A stretch of 64,000 nucleotides of DNA from Eubacterium sp. GTDB taxonomy: Bacteria; Bacillota; Clostridia; Oscillospirales; Ruminococcaceae. Under the pieces are notes generated by a model. It worked only from the letters and a program-made list of their open reading frames with translations, was not told the DNA's origin and ran no database searches. Shown here piece by piece: positions 33,442 to 41,600 of the stretch (position 1 is the stretch's first letter; each line of letters opens with the position of its first letter). The stretch covers positions 53,983-117,982 of the forward strand of contig JAFLRX010000002.1 in NCBI GenBank assembly GCA_022511265.1. The letters run 5' to 3'. The position numbers and the translations under genes are program-made.

Positions 33442-35472
33442 TCAAATCATTCCGCAGCTTTTCTTTATTCTTTTAATGACCGCGGATTGTTCTAACTCTA
33501 TCTTTCTTCCGCCCTTGATAAATTCCATAGTGCCGTTTACTCTGTCAAGCTTTAAGTGTCCGAACTCGTTGAAAATATGCAGGCACATCATAAACTTGCA
33601 GTAATTCATACCCATTGACAGCGCGTATTCCGCCGCGCCGTCAACATTCTTGTACTTGCGGGCGAGGTCAAACGGCAGCTTCATATCCCCTGTAGTGGGT
33701 ATTATCCTGCCCGCAAGACGTCCGTCCACCTTTTCGCCGTTTATTATTTTCTCGTAAATATCCTTTGCCGCGAACAGCTTATCCTGGTTTATCCCGCTGC
33801 GGCGCAGTTCTTTTACGCGGATGCTTACGCTCTTTACATCATTATATTCGTTGACCTCAAGATTTGCAAGCACGTCCGCCCTGTCCCCTATATGAAAGGG
33901 AAAATCAGCGTACGCGACAGAAAAGCATAAAAACTTAAACTGTCTGCCGCAGTACTGCGCCTGAAAGCTGGTGTACTTTCCGTCCTTCAGCGGGCGGGTA
34001 GAGATTATCTCGCAGTTTTTCAGCAAAAACAGCGGTGCGGGATTTTCCTCGCCGAACGGCTGAAGATATTTCAGGTTTTCCACCGCGGATATATCCATAT
34101 CAAATACCGTCGGCTCTTTGTCCGCCTCGATAACAGGTACAGGCATTACGGGAAAATGCTCCGCGCTGTAGGCGCGCACCTTGTCACGAAATTCCTCTAC
34201 CATGTCCTTTTCAAGCGAAAAGCCGCCTGCCTTTTCGTGGCCGCCGTACTTTGTCAGCACATCCTTGCAGCTGTTTAACAGCCCGAATATCGAAAAGCCA
34301 TCTATGCTGCGGGCGCTGCCGCGCGCCTCGCCGTTTTCTATGCCTATCACTATCGACGGCTTGCCGTAACGCTCGGTAAGGCGGGCGCTTACAATGCCTA
34401 TCACGCCGTGCTTCCACCCGTCGCCGACAACCACCAGCACCCGCTCGTTAAACGCGCGCGGGTCACCGGTCAGCTGTGCTACAGCCTCGTCCAATATCTC
34501 CGCCTCGCACTGCTTGCGCTGCTCGTTCAGCTCGCACAGTTCTTCGGCGTGTGCGGCGGCGATAGAGCGCTTTTGCGCCAAAAACAGCTCTGCCGCCTTG
34601 GAGGGCTCGCCGTATCTGCCTGCCGCGTTTATCCTCGGACACAGACCAAAAGCGACCGCCGTCGCGGTCATTGCGTCCGCGTGCAGTCCTGCCGCCGAGA
34701 TAAGCGCCTGCAGTCCGCTGTTCTCGCTGTATTCCATTTCGGAAAGTCCGGCTTTTACTATTATCCTGTTTTCACCGACCAGCGGTACAACATCGCCTAT
34801 GGTGCCTATGCAGGCAAGGTCGGCGTATTGCTCCAGCACGCTCTCGGTGTCATGCTCCAGTGCCATTATCAGCTTTAACGCCACAACGCAGCCCGCGATA
34901 TACTTGCAGGGGCAGTCATCATCATGACGGTGCGGGTCTACAACCGCCTCCGCCCTCGGCATTACCTCCGGCACCGCGTGGTGGTCGGTTATTACCAGCT
35001 TCATACCCAGCTCGTACACAAGCTCTGCCTCGTTAACGGCGGAGATGCCGTTATCTACCGTGATTATCAGCCCGGTGCCGCTGTCTGCAATTTTCTGTAT
35101 CGCGTGAAGGTTAAGTCCGTATCCCTCATCACGCTGAGGGATATACCAATCTACCTCGCCGCCCAGTGCCTCTATATGGCTGACCAGCATTACCGTCGCG
35201 GTTATGCCGTCGCAGTCATAGTCGCCGTAGACGGTTATCTTGTCGCCGTTTTCCAGTGCCTCTTCTATTGCCGCGACCGCCTTGTCCATATCCTTTATAA
35301 GATACGGGTCGGACAGGCTGCCGCTGTCGCCGTTGAAGTATTCGCCCGCCTTATCCGCGGTATGTATCCCCCGCGCGACCAACAGGTCGCAGACAAGGGA
35401 CGGTAAGCCCGTCTCCTTTCTGAGACCCTCGGACAGGTTACCGTCAATGCTTTTCAGCAGCCATTTTTTCAT
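33442..35472 (-). CDS. recJ: Single-strand DNA-specific exonuclease RecJ
   Basis: This 676-residue 5'-3' exonuclease acts in recombination and mismatch repair. The DHH phosphoesterase motifs are GDYDCDGITATVML and VITDHHAVPEVMP. The DHHA1 part carries the GGHEKAGGFSL motif, and an OB-fold region follows. Length is somewhat above the Bacillus minimum of 560-600 and fits clostridial RecJ with a C-terminal extension. It follows hslO by 12 bases and precedes relA. Confidence 0.93.
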   Translation of the reverse strand: MKKWLLKSIDGNLSEGLRKETGLPSLVCDLLVARGIHTADKAGEYFNGDSGSLSDPYLIKDMDKAVAAIEEALENGDKITVYGDYDCDGITATVMLVSHIEALGGEVDWYIPQRDEGYGLNLHAIQKIADSGTGLIITVDNGISAVNEAELVYELGMKLVITDHHAVPEVMPRAEAVVDPHRHDDDCPCKYIAGCVVALKLIMALEHDTESVLEQYADLACIGTIGDVVPLVGENRIIVKAGLSEMEYSENSGLQALISAAGLHADAMTATAVAFGLCPRINAAGRYGEPSKAAELFLAQKRSIAAAHAEELCELNEQRKQCEAEILDEAVAQLTGDPRAFNERVLVVVGDGWKHGVIGIVSARLTERYGKPSIVIGIENGEARGSARSIDGFSIFGLLNSCKDVLTKYGGHEKAGGFSLEKDMVEEFRDKVRAYSAEHFPVMPVPVIEADKEPTVFDMDISAVENLKYLQPFGEENPAPLFLLKNCEIISTRPLKDGKYTSFQAQYCGRQFKFLCFSVAYADFPFHIGDRADVLANLEVNEYNDVKSVSIRVKELRRSGINQDKLFAAKDIYEKIINGEKVDGRLAGRIIPTTGDMKLPFDLARKYKNVDGAAEYALSMGMNYCKFMMCLHIFNEFGHLKLDRVNGTMEFIKGGRKIELEQSAVIKRIKKSCGMI

Positions 35473-35484
35473 ACATCGTCACCG

Positions 35485-36360
35485 TCAAATTGTTTTAATG
35501 AGCTCTTTTATCTCATCAGAGGTAAAGCGATATTTCTTCTCGCAGAAATGACAGCACAGCTCGGTAGAGGGCTGCTCTGCCGCCAGCTTTTCCAGCTCGG
35601 TCTTGCCTATCGCCGTCAGCACCTGCTCGGTGCGCTCGCGCGAGCAATTGCAGTAATACTGCGCCTCCCACTCGTCAAGGATATCGCCGTCAAGACCTTT
35701 CAAACCTTTCAGCGCGATGTCCTGCGGCGTGCAGCCGCTTGTCAGCAGCTCAGTCACAGACTGCATGTCCTTTATGTTTTCCTCGATAAAATCTATTGCC
35801 GCTTCGTTTACCGGCGGGACAAGCTGGATTATATAGCCGCCCGCGCTCTTGATGCTAAGGTCAGTGTCCACCAGCACACCCAGCGCGCATACGGTAGGTA
35901 TCTGCTCGCTGACCGCGTAATACTGGGTTATGTCCATTGCTATCTCGCCGCTGATTATCGGTATCTGCCCCGCATACGGCTCTTTCAGTCCCATATCGCG
36001 GATAACGGTGAGATATCCGTCGGTGCCGACTATCCCCGCCACGTCCAGCTTTCCGAGTTGGTTGGGCGGCAGGTCGGCAAGCGGGTTGTCTATACTGCAC
36101 TTTACGTTGCCCATATAATCGGACACAGTCGTTATCGTGCCGACAGGTCCGCCGCCGTTTATCCTGACGGTCAGGCGGTCGCTCTCGTTTTTCATCAGCG
36201 CACCCATAAGGCTCGCCGCGGTGATAAGTCTGCCTGCCGCCGCCGACGCGGTCGCCGACGTGCCGTGTATCTCATGTATTCTTCTTACAATGTCGGTTGA
36301 ATCTATTGCGGAGCACAGCACGCTGCCGTCCGCGGATAATGCCCTGACTATCTTTCCCAA
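35485..36360 (-). CDS. hslO: Redox-regulated chaperone Hsp33
   Basis: The 291-residue chaperone is activated when its zinc-bound cysteines are oxidised. The C-terminal redox switch is complete: YCNCSRER (CxC) and CHFCEKKY (CxxC). The N-terminal substrate domain has AGRLITAASLMGALMK and GTITTVSDYMGNVK. Translation starts with TTG at 36360. It sits between a methyltransferase and recJ in the same operon. Confidence 0.94.
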   Translation of the reverse strand: MGKIVRALSADGSVLCSAIDSTDIVRRIHEIHGTSATASAAAGRLITAASLMGALMKNESDRLTVRINGGGPVGTITTVSDYMGNVKCSIDNPLADLPPNQLGKLDVAGIVGTDGYLTVIRDMGLKEPYAGQIPIISGEIAMDITQYYAVSEQIPTVCALGVLVDTDLSIKSAGGYIIQLVPPVNEAAIDFIEENIKDMQSVTELLTSGCTPQDIALKGLKGLDGDILDEWEAQYYCNCSRERTEQVLTAIGKTELEKLAAEQPSTELCCHFCEKKYRFTSDEIKELIKTI

Positions 36361-36376
36361 AATGTTATCCCCTTTT

Positions 36377-37126
36377 TTATACTTTCTGTTTGCCTTTATT
36401 TACAGCGGAAAACAGCACCTTCTCGCACTCTTCCCCGCCCTTGTTTTCGGTCATAAATTCATGTATCTCTACGCTCTCAAAGCCCGCCTGCAAGAGCAGC
36501 TCTTTTATCCGCCCGAGCGGTAACGCCGTCTCGGAAAATTCCTCGGTCTGACGCAGGTACAGCCCGTTTTCCTCTGTGAATATATCCAGCACGAAATCTA
36601 CCCGGTCGGTTTCGTTATCGTAAAAATTCTGCCACACGCAATACACGTCGTCAAGGTCATAGACAAAGGTGTTGTCGGAGAGTATCTCGCGGTGCTTGCG
36701 CACTGTGTTTACATCAAACAAAAACAGCCCGCCCGGCTCTAAAAACAGCGATACCGAATTAAAGCAGTCCAATATATCCTGCTCGCCGTCAAGATGGTTT
36801 ATGCCGTCCAATGTGCAGATAGTGACGTCGTTGGTGCCGTACATATCCAGCGTGCGCATATCCTGACAGAGGTACTCTATCCCGTCATGCGGCTTTGACA
36901 TGGCGATATTCAGCATATCAACGCTTAGGTCTGTGCCTATCACGTCATAGCCCAGCCTTGCCATACCCATGCTGACGTTTCCCGTGCCGCAGCCAAGTTC
37001 AAGCAGTATGCCTTTTTTGCCGCCGAGCTTTGTTATCATGCGGTCATAGTACGCGCACATTTCGTCATAATCTATATTTTCGGTCAGCCTGTCGTAGACC
37101 GCCGCAAAACAGCCGTATCCGCCCAC
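36377..37126 (-). CDS. Class I SAM-dependent methyltransferase
   Basis: The 249-residue protein starts with GTG. SAM motif I is LLELGCGTGNVSMGMARLGYDVIGTDLS, followed by LCQDMRTL and CTLDGINHL. It belongs to the group of small methyltransferases often found near recJ or hsp33 in Clostridia. The substrate is unknown. It begins two bases after the yerC stop, so it is translated from the same message. Confidence 0.85.
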   Translation of the reverse strand: MGGYGCFAAVYDRLTENIDYDEMCAYYDRMITKLGGKKGILLELGCGTGNVSMGMARLGYDVIGTDLSVDMLNIAMSKPHDGIEYLCQDMRTLDMYGTNDVTICTLDGINHLDGEQDILDCFNSVSLFLEPGGLFLFDVNTVRKHREILSDNTFVYDLDDVYCVWQNFYDNETDRVDFVLDIFTEENGLYLRQTEEFSETALPLGRIKELLLQAGFESVEIHEFMTENKGGEECEKVLFSAVNKGKQKV

Positions 37127-37128
37127 GG

Positions 37129-37431
37129 TCAGTCCTCGTCAGACAGCTTTGCCAGCCGCTCGAACACAACCGAATAGCCGTCGTTGCCGCCCTTTATCGA
37201 GCGGTTGACACGGCTTATGGTCGCGGTGCTGGCACCCGTCTTTGCCACTATGTCGCTGTATACCAGTCCGTCGGTCAGCAGCTTTGCCACATGCAGACGC
37301 TGAGATATTGATTCCAGCTCTTGTATGGTGCATAGGTCATCGAAAAAGTTATAGCACTCTTCCACCGTCTTCAGCTGTAAAACCGCCTTGAAAAGGTATT
37401 CTTTATCCTTACTTCTGAGTTTATCGTTCAT
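37129..37431 (-). CDS. YerC/YecD family TrpR-related DNA-binding protein
   Basis: The 100-residue protein of the TrpR-like YerC/YecD family contains a helix-turn-helix: QELESISQRLHVAKLLTDGLVYSDIVAKTGASTATISRVNRSIKGG. It has no known tryptophan-binding role in Firmicutes. It is the first gene of the yerC-methyltransferase-hslO-recJ-relA-MBL-hemZ run and has a good promoter directly upstream, so it could be autoregulatory. Confidence 0.9.
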   Translation of the reverse strand: MNDKLRSKDKEYLFKAVLQLKTVEECYNFFDDLCTIQELESISQRLHVAKLLTDGLVYSDIVAKTGASTATISRVNRSIKGGNDGYSVVFERLAKLSDED

Positions 37432-37482
37432 GATTACCGTCCTTTGCCGATTTATTTCAAAGATAATTATTCATCCGCTTAT

Positions 37483-37511
37483 ATTTTACCACACTAAAGC
37501 GTAAAAGTCAA
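37483..37511 (-). promoter_or_regulatory. Promoter of the yerC operon
   Basis: Minus-strand TTGACT (37511-37506), a 17-base spacer and TAAAAT (37488-37483) lie about 50 bases before the yerC start. Confidence 0.7.
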
Positions 37512-37960
37512 TAGCTTTCGGCTGTACATTGTTCCTTATAATCATTGAAGACATTATAAATACCGGGGTAGTCCTTTTTCACCCTCAGCGGTCTGAGGTT
37601 GTTATCCACGAAGAAGTGGCGGGTCTCTCCTGTCGCCTTCAGCACGCCGTCGTTCTTACCTGTGACTGTGTATGTAACAGTCATCTTAAAGCCGTTGAAC
37701 TCGGTGACCTTCAGATCGATTAGTACTGTCTCGTCAAACCTTATCGCGTTCTTGTATTCACATGAGGCGGACAGCACGGGTATCATTACCCCGTCCTCTT
37801 CCATTTTCGCGTAAGGATACCCCGCCTTTTGCAGGAAATATATCCTTGTTTCCTCAAACCAGCGGATATAATTGGAATGGTGCACTATCCCCATTCTGTC
37901 CGTCTCGTAATAGTATGCTGTCCTTTCATAGGGCGGTATTATCATTTTTTCCATTGTCAT
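37508..37960 (-). CDS. Acyl-CoA thioesterase, YbgC/FadM hotdog family
   Basis: The 150-residue hotdog-fold thioesterase has the 4-hydroxybenzoyl-CoA-thioesterase type motif YYETDRMGIVHHSNYIRWFEE, with the catalytic aspartate in it. The ATG at 37960 overlaps the stop of the NUDIX gene (ATGA), which supports translational coupling; a second in-frame ATG two codons later has slightly better ribosome-site spacing. The acyl substrate is unknown. Confidence 0.87.
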   Translation of the reverse strand: MTMEKMIIPPYERTAYYYETDRMGIVHHSNYIRWFEETRIYFLQKAGYPYAKMEEDGVMIPVLSASCEYKNAIRFDETVLIDLKVTEFNGFKMTVTYTVTGKNDGVLKATGETRHFFVDNNLRPLRVKKDYPGIYNVFNDYKEQCTAESY

Positions 37961-38457
37961 ATTCCTTTGCTTAAAATATCTGATATCAGGCGGTCGCCGA
38001 CCGTCGTTTTACCGAGCAGCTCTACCGCCTGTTCTTTGTTAAACCACTTAGCCTCGCACAGCTCGTCGGATAACGAAAACTCTCCCTCATCCGCGTCAAC
38101 GCAAAAACCGAGCATCAGCATCTGCTTTTTCTTATACACATACGATGAGACAAGGGTGCAGTACAACGGATCCAATCCAAGCTCTTCCTTTACCTCGCGC
38201 AGTGCTGCTTGTTCCGCGCTTTCGCCAGTCTTGATATAACCGGATACGCAGACGTATTTATCCCGCTCGCTTTGCTCGCAGCTGTTTTGCTTTATCAGCG
38301 CGAATTTTCCTGCTCGCCGTACCAATACGATAACACAGCACGGAAACATCTCAAACCACGGTCTGCCGCAGCCGTCGCACCACGGTACATCGTGCTCGTC
38401 ACCGAGATCACGCGCCGAAAGTTTTTGCCCGCAATCGGGACAAAATGTAAAACGCAT
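37957..38457 (-). CDS. NUDIX hydrolase with N-terminal zinc ribbon
   Basis: The 166-residue protein has a zinc ribbon at the N-terminus (FCPDCGQKL...CDGCGRPW) and a NUDIX box, GESAEQAALREVKEELGL, matching Gx5Ex7REUxEExGU. It is related to the NADH-pyrophosphatase group but lacks the extended NudC arrangement. I chose the ATG at 38457, with GGAG nine bases upstream. An in-frame ATG at 38484 lies right at the predicted transcription start and would give a leaderless message. It heads a two-gene unit with the thioesterase. Confidence 0.82.
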   Translation of the reverse strand: MRFTFCPDCGQKLSARDLGDEHDVPWCDGCGRPWFEMFPCCVIVLVRRAGKFALIKQNSCEQSERDKYVCVSGYIKTGESAEQAALREVKEELGLDPLYCTLVSSYVYKKKQMLMLGFCVDADEGEFSLSDELCEAKWFNKEQAVELLGKTTVGDRLISDILSKGI

Positions 38458-38491
38458 AAAAATCCACTCCATATCAGTATTCATAGAATAA

Positions 38492-38520
38492 ATTATACCC
38501 ATATTTCGGGCGATTGTCAA
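38492..38520 (-). promoter_or_regulatory. Consensus promoter of the NUDIX-thioesterase unit
   Basis: Minus-strand TTGACA (38520-38515), a 17-base spacer and TATAAT (38497-38492) make a perfect consensus. Its -35 lies 14 bases from the -35 of the divergent promoter at 38535. Confidence 0.8.
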
Positions 38521-38534
38521 GTTAGCGCATATTA

Positions 38535-38563
38535 TTGACAAACAGATAATAATATGGTAAAAT
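38535..38563 (+). promoter_or_regulatory. Promoter of the zinc-ribbon membrane protein cluster
   Basis: TTGACA (38535-38540), a 17-base spacer and TAAAAT (38558-38563). The roughly 80-base leader has small hairpins (ACCGTG/CACGGT and GCGGC/GCCGC) before the AGGAGGAG ribosome site. Confidence 0.75.
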
Positions 38564-38650
38564 TAAGATATATTCAGCAAGGGCTGATATAACCATATAC
38601 CGTGTTTCACGGTAAAGCCGGCGGCGTATGCCGCATTCAGGAGGAGAAAA

Positions 38651-39358
38651 ATGTTACCTGTAATTTTTTCTATCATAATACTTGTTATGGCAAGTACATA
38701 CAAAACCGCGCCTACACAGGGCAAGCGTACCGGAATAACCGTGCTGGGCGTCATTAACCTGATATTAGCGATATTCAATGTTCTCAGCGGAATATCACTT
38801 CTTATCATAGCATTGATGAAAAATACGTTTTTCGATTTGTTTTACGAAGTATCACTTGAAATTTACGAGACAGCCGGAGACGAGATCGCTGAGATAGTCA
38901 TCGATATGTTCCAGATGATTTTGGATTACGCGCTTATCATGGGTATAATAACGCTTGTTATTTCCGCGTTCTTTATTTTCGCAAGCATATACGGCTTTAG
39001 CGTTACCAAGAAGTTCCAGCCGCCGATGGCTTACGGTCAGCCCTACGCGCAGCCGGTACAGTATCAGCAGACTGCTCAACCCTATGCGCAGGCTATGCAG
39101 TATCAGCAGCCTGCACAGCCTGTGCCCCCCGTTGCGCAGCCCGGTCAGCCTTACGCGCAGCCGTATGCGCAGCCCGTACAGCAGGCTCAGCCCGTACAAC
39201 AGCCGGCTCAGCAGTATCAGCAGCCTACATCTCAGATGCAGCAGCCTGCCGACCAGCCGCACTATGAATGGTATTGCGCCAACTGCAACACCACACACGG
39301 CGATGACGTAATGTTCTGCACCGGATGCGGCGCAGCAAGACCTGCTAACAACCGATAA
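38651..39358 (+). CDS. Membrane protein with Gln/Pro-rich linker and C-terminal zinc ribbon
   Basis: The 235-residue protein has membrane helices at about 3-15, 28-53 and 92-118. A roughly 85-residue low-complexity linker of Gln, Pro, Tyr and Ala (repeats like QPYAQPVQ and QYQQ) follows, then a C-terminal zinc ribbon WYCANCNTTHGDDVMFCTGCGAARP. It is the first of three consecutive genes of this design. Ribosome site AGGAGGAG is strong. The first 40 residues (STYKTAPTQGKR...) resemble those of the next gene (SSYRMNPTTGKQ...), so they are likely diverged duplicates. Function unknown. Confidence 0.75.
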   Translation: MLPVIFSIIILVMASTYKTAPTQGKRTGITVLGVINLILAIFNVLSGISLLIIALMKNTFFDLFYEVSLEIYETAGDEIAEIVIDMFQMILDYALIMGIITLVISAFFIFASIYGFSVTKKFQPPMAYGQPYAQPVQYQQTAQPYAQAMQYQQPAQPVPPVAQPGQPYAQPYAQPVQQAQPVQQPAQQYQQPTSQMQQPADQPHYEWYCANCNTTHGDDVMFCTGCGAARPANNR

Positions 39359-39433
39359 CACCATTGCCGCGGGTGTCAACCCGCGGCAATATAATAACCG
39401 CCGTATTACACGGCAAATGAAAAGGAAAATGCT

Positions 39434-39937
39434 ATGTTTGTATTTGCGATAATTATTTTGGTGCTGACTTCCAGCTACCGTATGAACCCCACCACGGGAA
39501 AGCAAATGGCATTAAGGATATTATCCTGCTTTAATCTGTTTTTTGTTTTTGCCACGATACTGACGGTAGTACTGCCGGTGATAGTAGCGCTGATAAGCGA
39601 TTTTGCCTCGCTCGTCACCGATCACGATATCAGCTCTGTGATAATAGGTTTTTCTACCATAGGTGTAGGCACGATCATAAATATTATTATCAGCATTATC
39701 GCGTCAAGCAGGGCGTTAAAGGCGATAAAGGAAATCACTCCGACCACAAACACCTTTACCCAAACCTACACAGACATCAAAAACAGATACACCGCCACAT
39801 TCAACCAAACCACCTACACCGCGCCTATGACGGTTGTACAGGTGGAAAAGCCGGAGTGGAAGTGCGGTTACTGCGGACGTATGAACAAGGGCGACGACCC
39901 CGACTGTGACGGCTGCGGCGCACCGAGGGCTTCGTGA
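39434..39937 (+). CDS. Membrane protein with C-terminal RanBP2-like zinc finger
   Basis: This 167-residue relative of the upstream gene has helices at about 1-13, 28-50 and 68-93, a Thr-rich linker and a C-terminal finger WKCGYCGRMNKGDDPDCDGCGAPR. The WxCxxCxxxNxxxxxxCxxCGAPR form is the RanBP2-type zinc ribbon. The gap before it holds a GC-rich hairpin (TTGCCGCGGGTGTCAACCCGCGGCAA, about 39364-39391) that may stabilise or partly terminate the transcript. Confidence 0.75.
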   Translation: MFVFAIIILVLTSSYRMNPTTGKQMALRILSCFNLFFVFATILTVVLPVIVALISDFASLVTDHDISSVIIGFSTIGVGTIINIIISIIASSRALKAIKEITPTTNTFTQTYTDIKNRYTATFNQTTYTAPMTVVQVEKPEWKCGYCGRMNKGDDPDCDGCGAPRAS

Positions 39938-39976
39938 TATCCCAAAGAAAAAATCACGGCATAGGAGCATAAAAAT

Positions 39977-40534
39977 ATGTTGTTGCAAATTATCATTGTA
40001 ATAATCGCTGTAATTATGCTGGCGATAACGCTGAGATTTCTTGCGTTCCCCACGCTGGGAAAGCGCAAAGCGATAATAACCTGCTCGGTGGCGCTGGGTA
40101 TCTTATGCGCGCTGATGATCGTTTCCGCTGTCGCGTCCGATATCCGCAACGAGGGGGAGATATACCTTGACGCCGCGTTGCTTATCTGCGCGGCGGGATG
40201 TATTATGTTTTCGCTGTTCAACTGCATATCCGACAAATATACCGACCTAGCCCGCGCTAACTCCGCCAAGCGGCCTGACGAGCCGCAGGTAAAGACCTGC
40301 AAGCACTGTCATGCGTCGGTGGCGCCGTATTCTTCACAATGTCCGTTGTGTGGCTGCGGTGACTTCGATATATACTACCCCGACCGTGACGGATATGACG
40401 GCTCGTTACCGATACCCAAGCCCGCCAATACAGAGCCTGCACCCGCCAACAACGGCTGGCGGTGCGGCGCATGCGGCAGGCAGAACGAAAAAGACGACGC
40501 ATTCTGCGGCAGCTGCGGACAGCATAAGCCTTGA
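39977..40534 (+). CDS. Membrane protein with two C-terminal zinc ribbons
   Basis: The 185-residue third member of the cluster has helices at about 2-20, 32-52 and 63-80, then two ribbons: CKHCHASVAPYSSQCPLCGC (about 111-130) and WRCGACGRQNEKDDAFCGSCG (about 160-180). The N-terminal part differs from the other two, but the terminal ribbon is close to theirs. Function unknown. It ends just before a 240-base inverted-repeat element. Confidence 0.75.
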   Translation: MLLQIIIVIIAVIMLAITLRFLAFPTLGKRKAIITCSVALGILCALMIVSAVASDIRNEGEIYLDAALLICAAGCIMFSLFNCISDKYTDLARANSAKRPDEPQVKTCKHCHASVAPYSSQCPLCGCGDFDIYYPDRDGYDGSLPIPKPANTEPAPANNGWRCGACGRQNEKDDAFCGSCGQHKP

Positions 40535-40548
40535 TGTTGAATAAAACC

Positions 40549-40791
40549 CGTCAGGTAGGCTGTTGTATATAAAGCTTATAACTATTATTGAGGGAGACCC
40601 TTTTGTAAAAGGGTCTCCCTCAAACTCCCTCCCGAAAACTTTATGTTTTATTTTTCCCCTGATAGGGTATTACCCTATCAGGGGAAAAATCATAATAAAA
40701 GTCTTTGGAAAGGGGTACGGGGGAAACCTTTCTACAGAAAGGTTTCCCCCGATATTAACTATAAACTTATATACAACAGCCTACCTGCCGG
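40549..40791. repeat. Nested inverted-repeat (MITE/REP-like) element
   Basis: A perfect 21-bp terminal inverted repeat (40552-40572 and 40767-40787, starting CAGGTAGGCTG) bounds the element. The centre is a 20-bp perfect palindrome with a one-base loop (40650-40690). Each arm carries its own hairpin: 15 bp at 40590-40621 and its diverged mirror copy at about 40719-40750. The two arms are imperfect reverse complements over nearly their full length, so the whole element can fold as a cruciform. No coding sequence is seen. It lies between convergent genes. Confidence 0.8.
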
Positions 40792-40793
40792 AT

Positions 40794-41588
40794 TTATTCA
40801 GCTAATTCATACGCGCGCTTGGTGCAGGCTTTGCAGCATTCGTCCACCGTGTCGGTGAGCTTTCCCGCATATAGCTTGTCCAGTCCCGCGAGGGTGGTAC
40901 CGCCGGGCGAGGACACCTGTTTTATCAACTCATCCACCGTCATGCCGGAGTCTGTCAGCATCTTTGCCGAGCCGACCAACGACTGCGCAAACAGCTTTAA
41001 CGCGCTGTCCTTGTCAATACTTACGCTGTCGGCGTAGTCGATAAAACCTTTCGCGAAAAGATAAATAAACGCGGGCGAGCTGCCGTTGACCGCAATTATC
41101 TCTTTCATCTTGTTTATCGGCACTTCGCAGGCGATGCCGCAGCTTTCTATTACCGACTTTGCGAACGCAAAATCCTCGTCGCTGACGCCGTCCGCCCTTG
41201 CTATCGCGCTGGCGCCCAGTCCCAGCATCATCGGGGTGTTGGGCATAACCAAAACCACCTTAGCGTCAGGTACAGTGCGGCTGCGGATGAAATCCTCCGA
41301 CACACCCGCGCAGATGGAGATTATCAGCTTGTCGGCGGTTACATCCGCTTTGATCGCCGTCAGTACATCGGGAAGTATCTGCGGCTTTACCGCCAGCAGT
41401 ATGCTGTCGCACTGCCGTACCAGCGCGCTTTCGCTGTCGCATAATTTTACACCCAGCGGCTGTAAAGCGGCGGCCTTTGCGCTGTCCTTTTCATATACAT
41501 ATATTTCTATGTCGGCGCCGCCTGCGCACAATCCTTTGATTATCGCGCCGCCCATATTGCCCGCGCCTAAAAATCCCAGTTTTCGCAT
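40794..41588 (-). CDS. proC: Pyrroline-5-carboxylate reductase
   Basis: The enzyme performs the last step of proline synthesis, reducing pyrroline-5-carboxylate with NAD(P)H. The 264-residue length is typical. Rossmann motif LGFLGAGNMGGAIIKGL is at the N-terminus, with LLAVKPQ and VLVMPNTPMMLGLG following and the C-terminal signature SVGSAKML...LIKQVSSPGGTTLAGL. It starts 12 bases after folT and is probably co-transcribed with it, so it would share the THF riboswitch. Confidence 0.95.
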   Translation of the reverse strand: MRKLGFLGAGNMGGAIIKGLCAGGADIEIYVYEKDSAKAAALQPLGVKLCDSESALVRQCDSILLAVKPQILPDVLTAIKADVTADKLIISICAGVSEDFIRSRTVPDAKVVLVMPNTPMMLGLGASAIARADGVSDEDFAFAKSVIESCGIACEVPINKMKEIIAVNGSSPAFIYLFAKGFIDYADSVSIDKDSALKLFAQSLVGSAKMLTDSGMTVDELIKQVSSPGGTTLAGLDKLYAGKLTDTVDECCKACTKRAYELAE

Positions 41589-41600
41589 TTTATGTCCTTT

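Noticed and set aside
32111..33604. 497-residue open frame on the plus strand
   Set aside because: Antisense of relA and recJ; no family features.
38482..38484. Leaderless start of the NUDIX gene at 38484
   Set aside because: The downstream ATG at 38457 has a ribosome site and begins at the zinc ribbon; kept only as an alternative.
39000..39245. Gln/Pro repeats of the 38651 gene as a DNA repeat array
   Set aside because: The repeat is imperfect at DNA level and fully coding; treated as a protein linker.
40563..40858. Small open frames across the inverted-repeat element
   Set aside because: They run through the palindromes, have no ribosome site and arise from the element structure.
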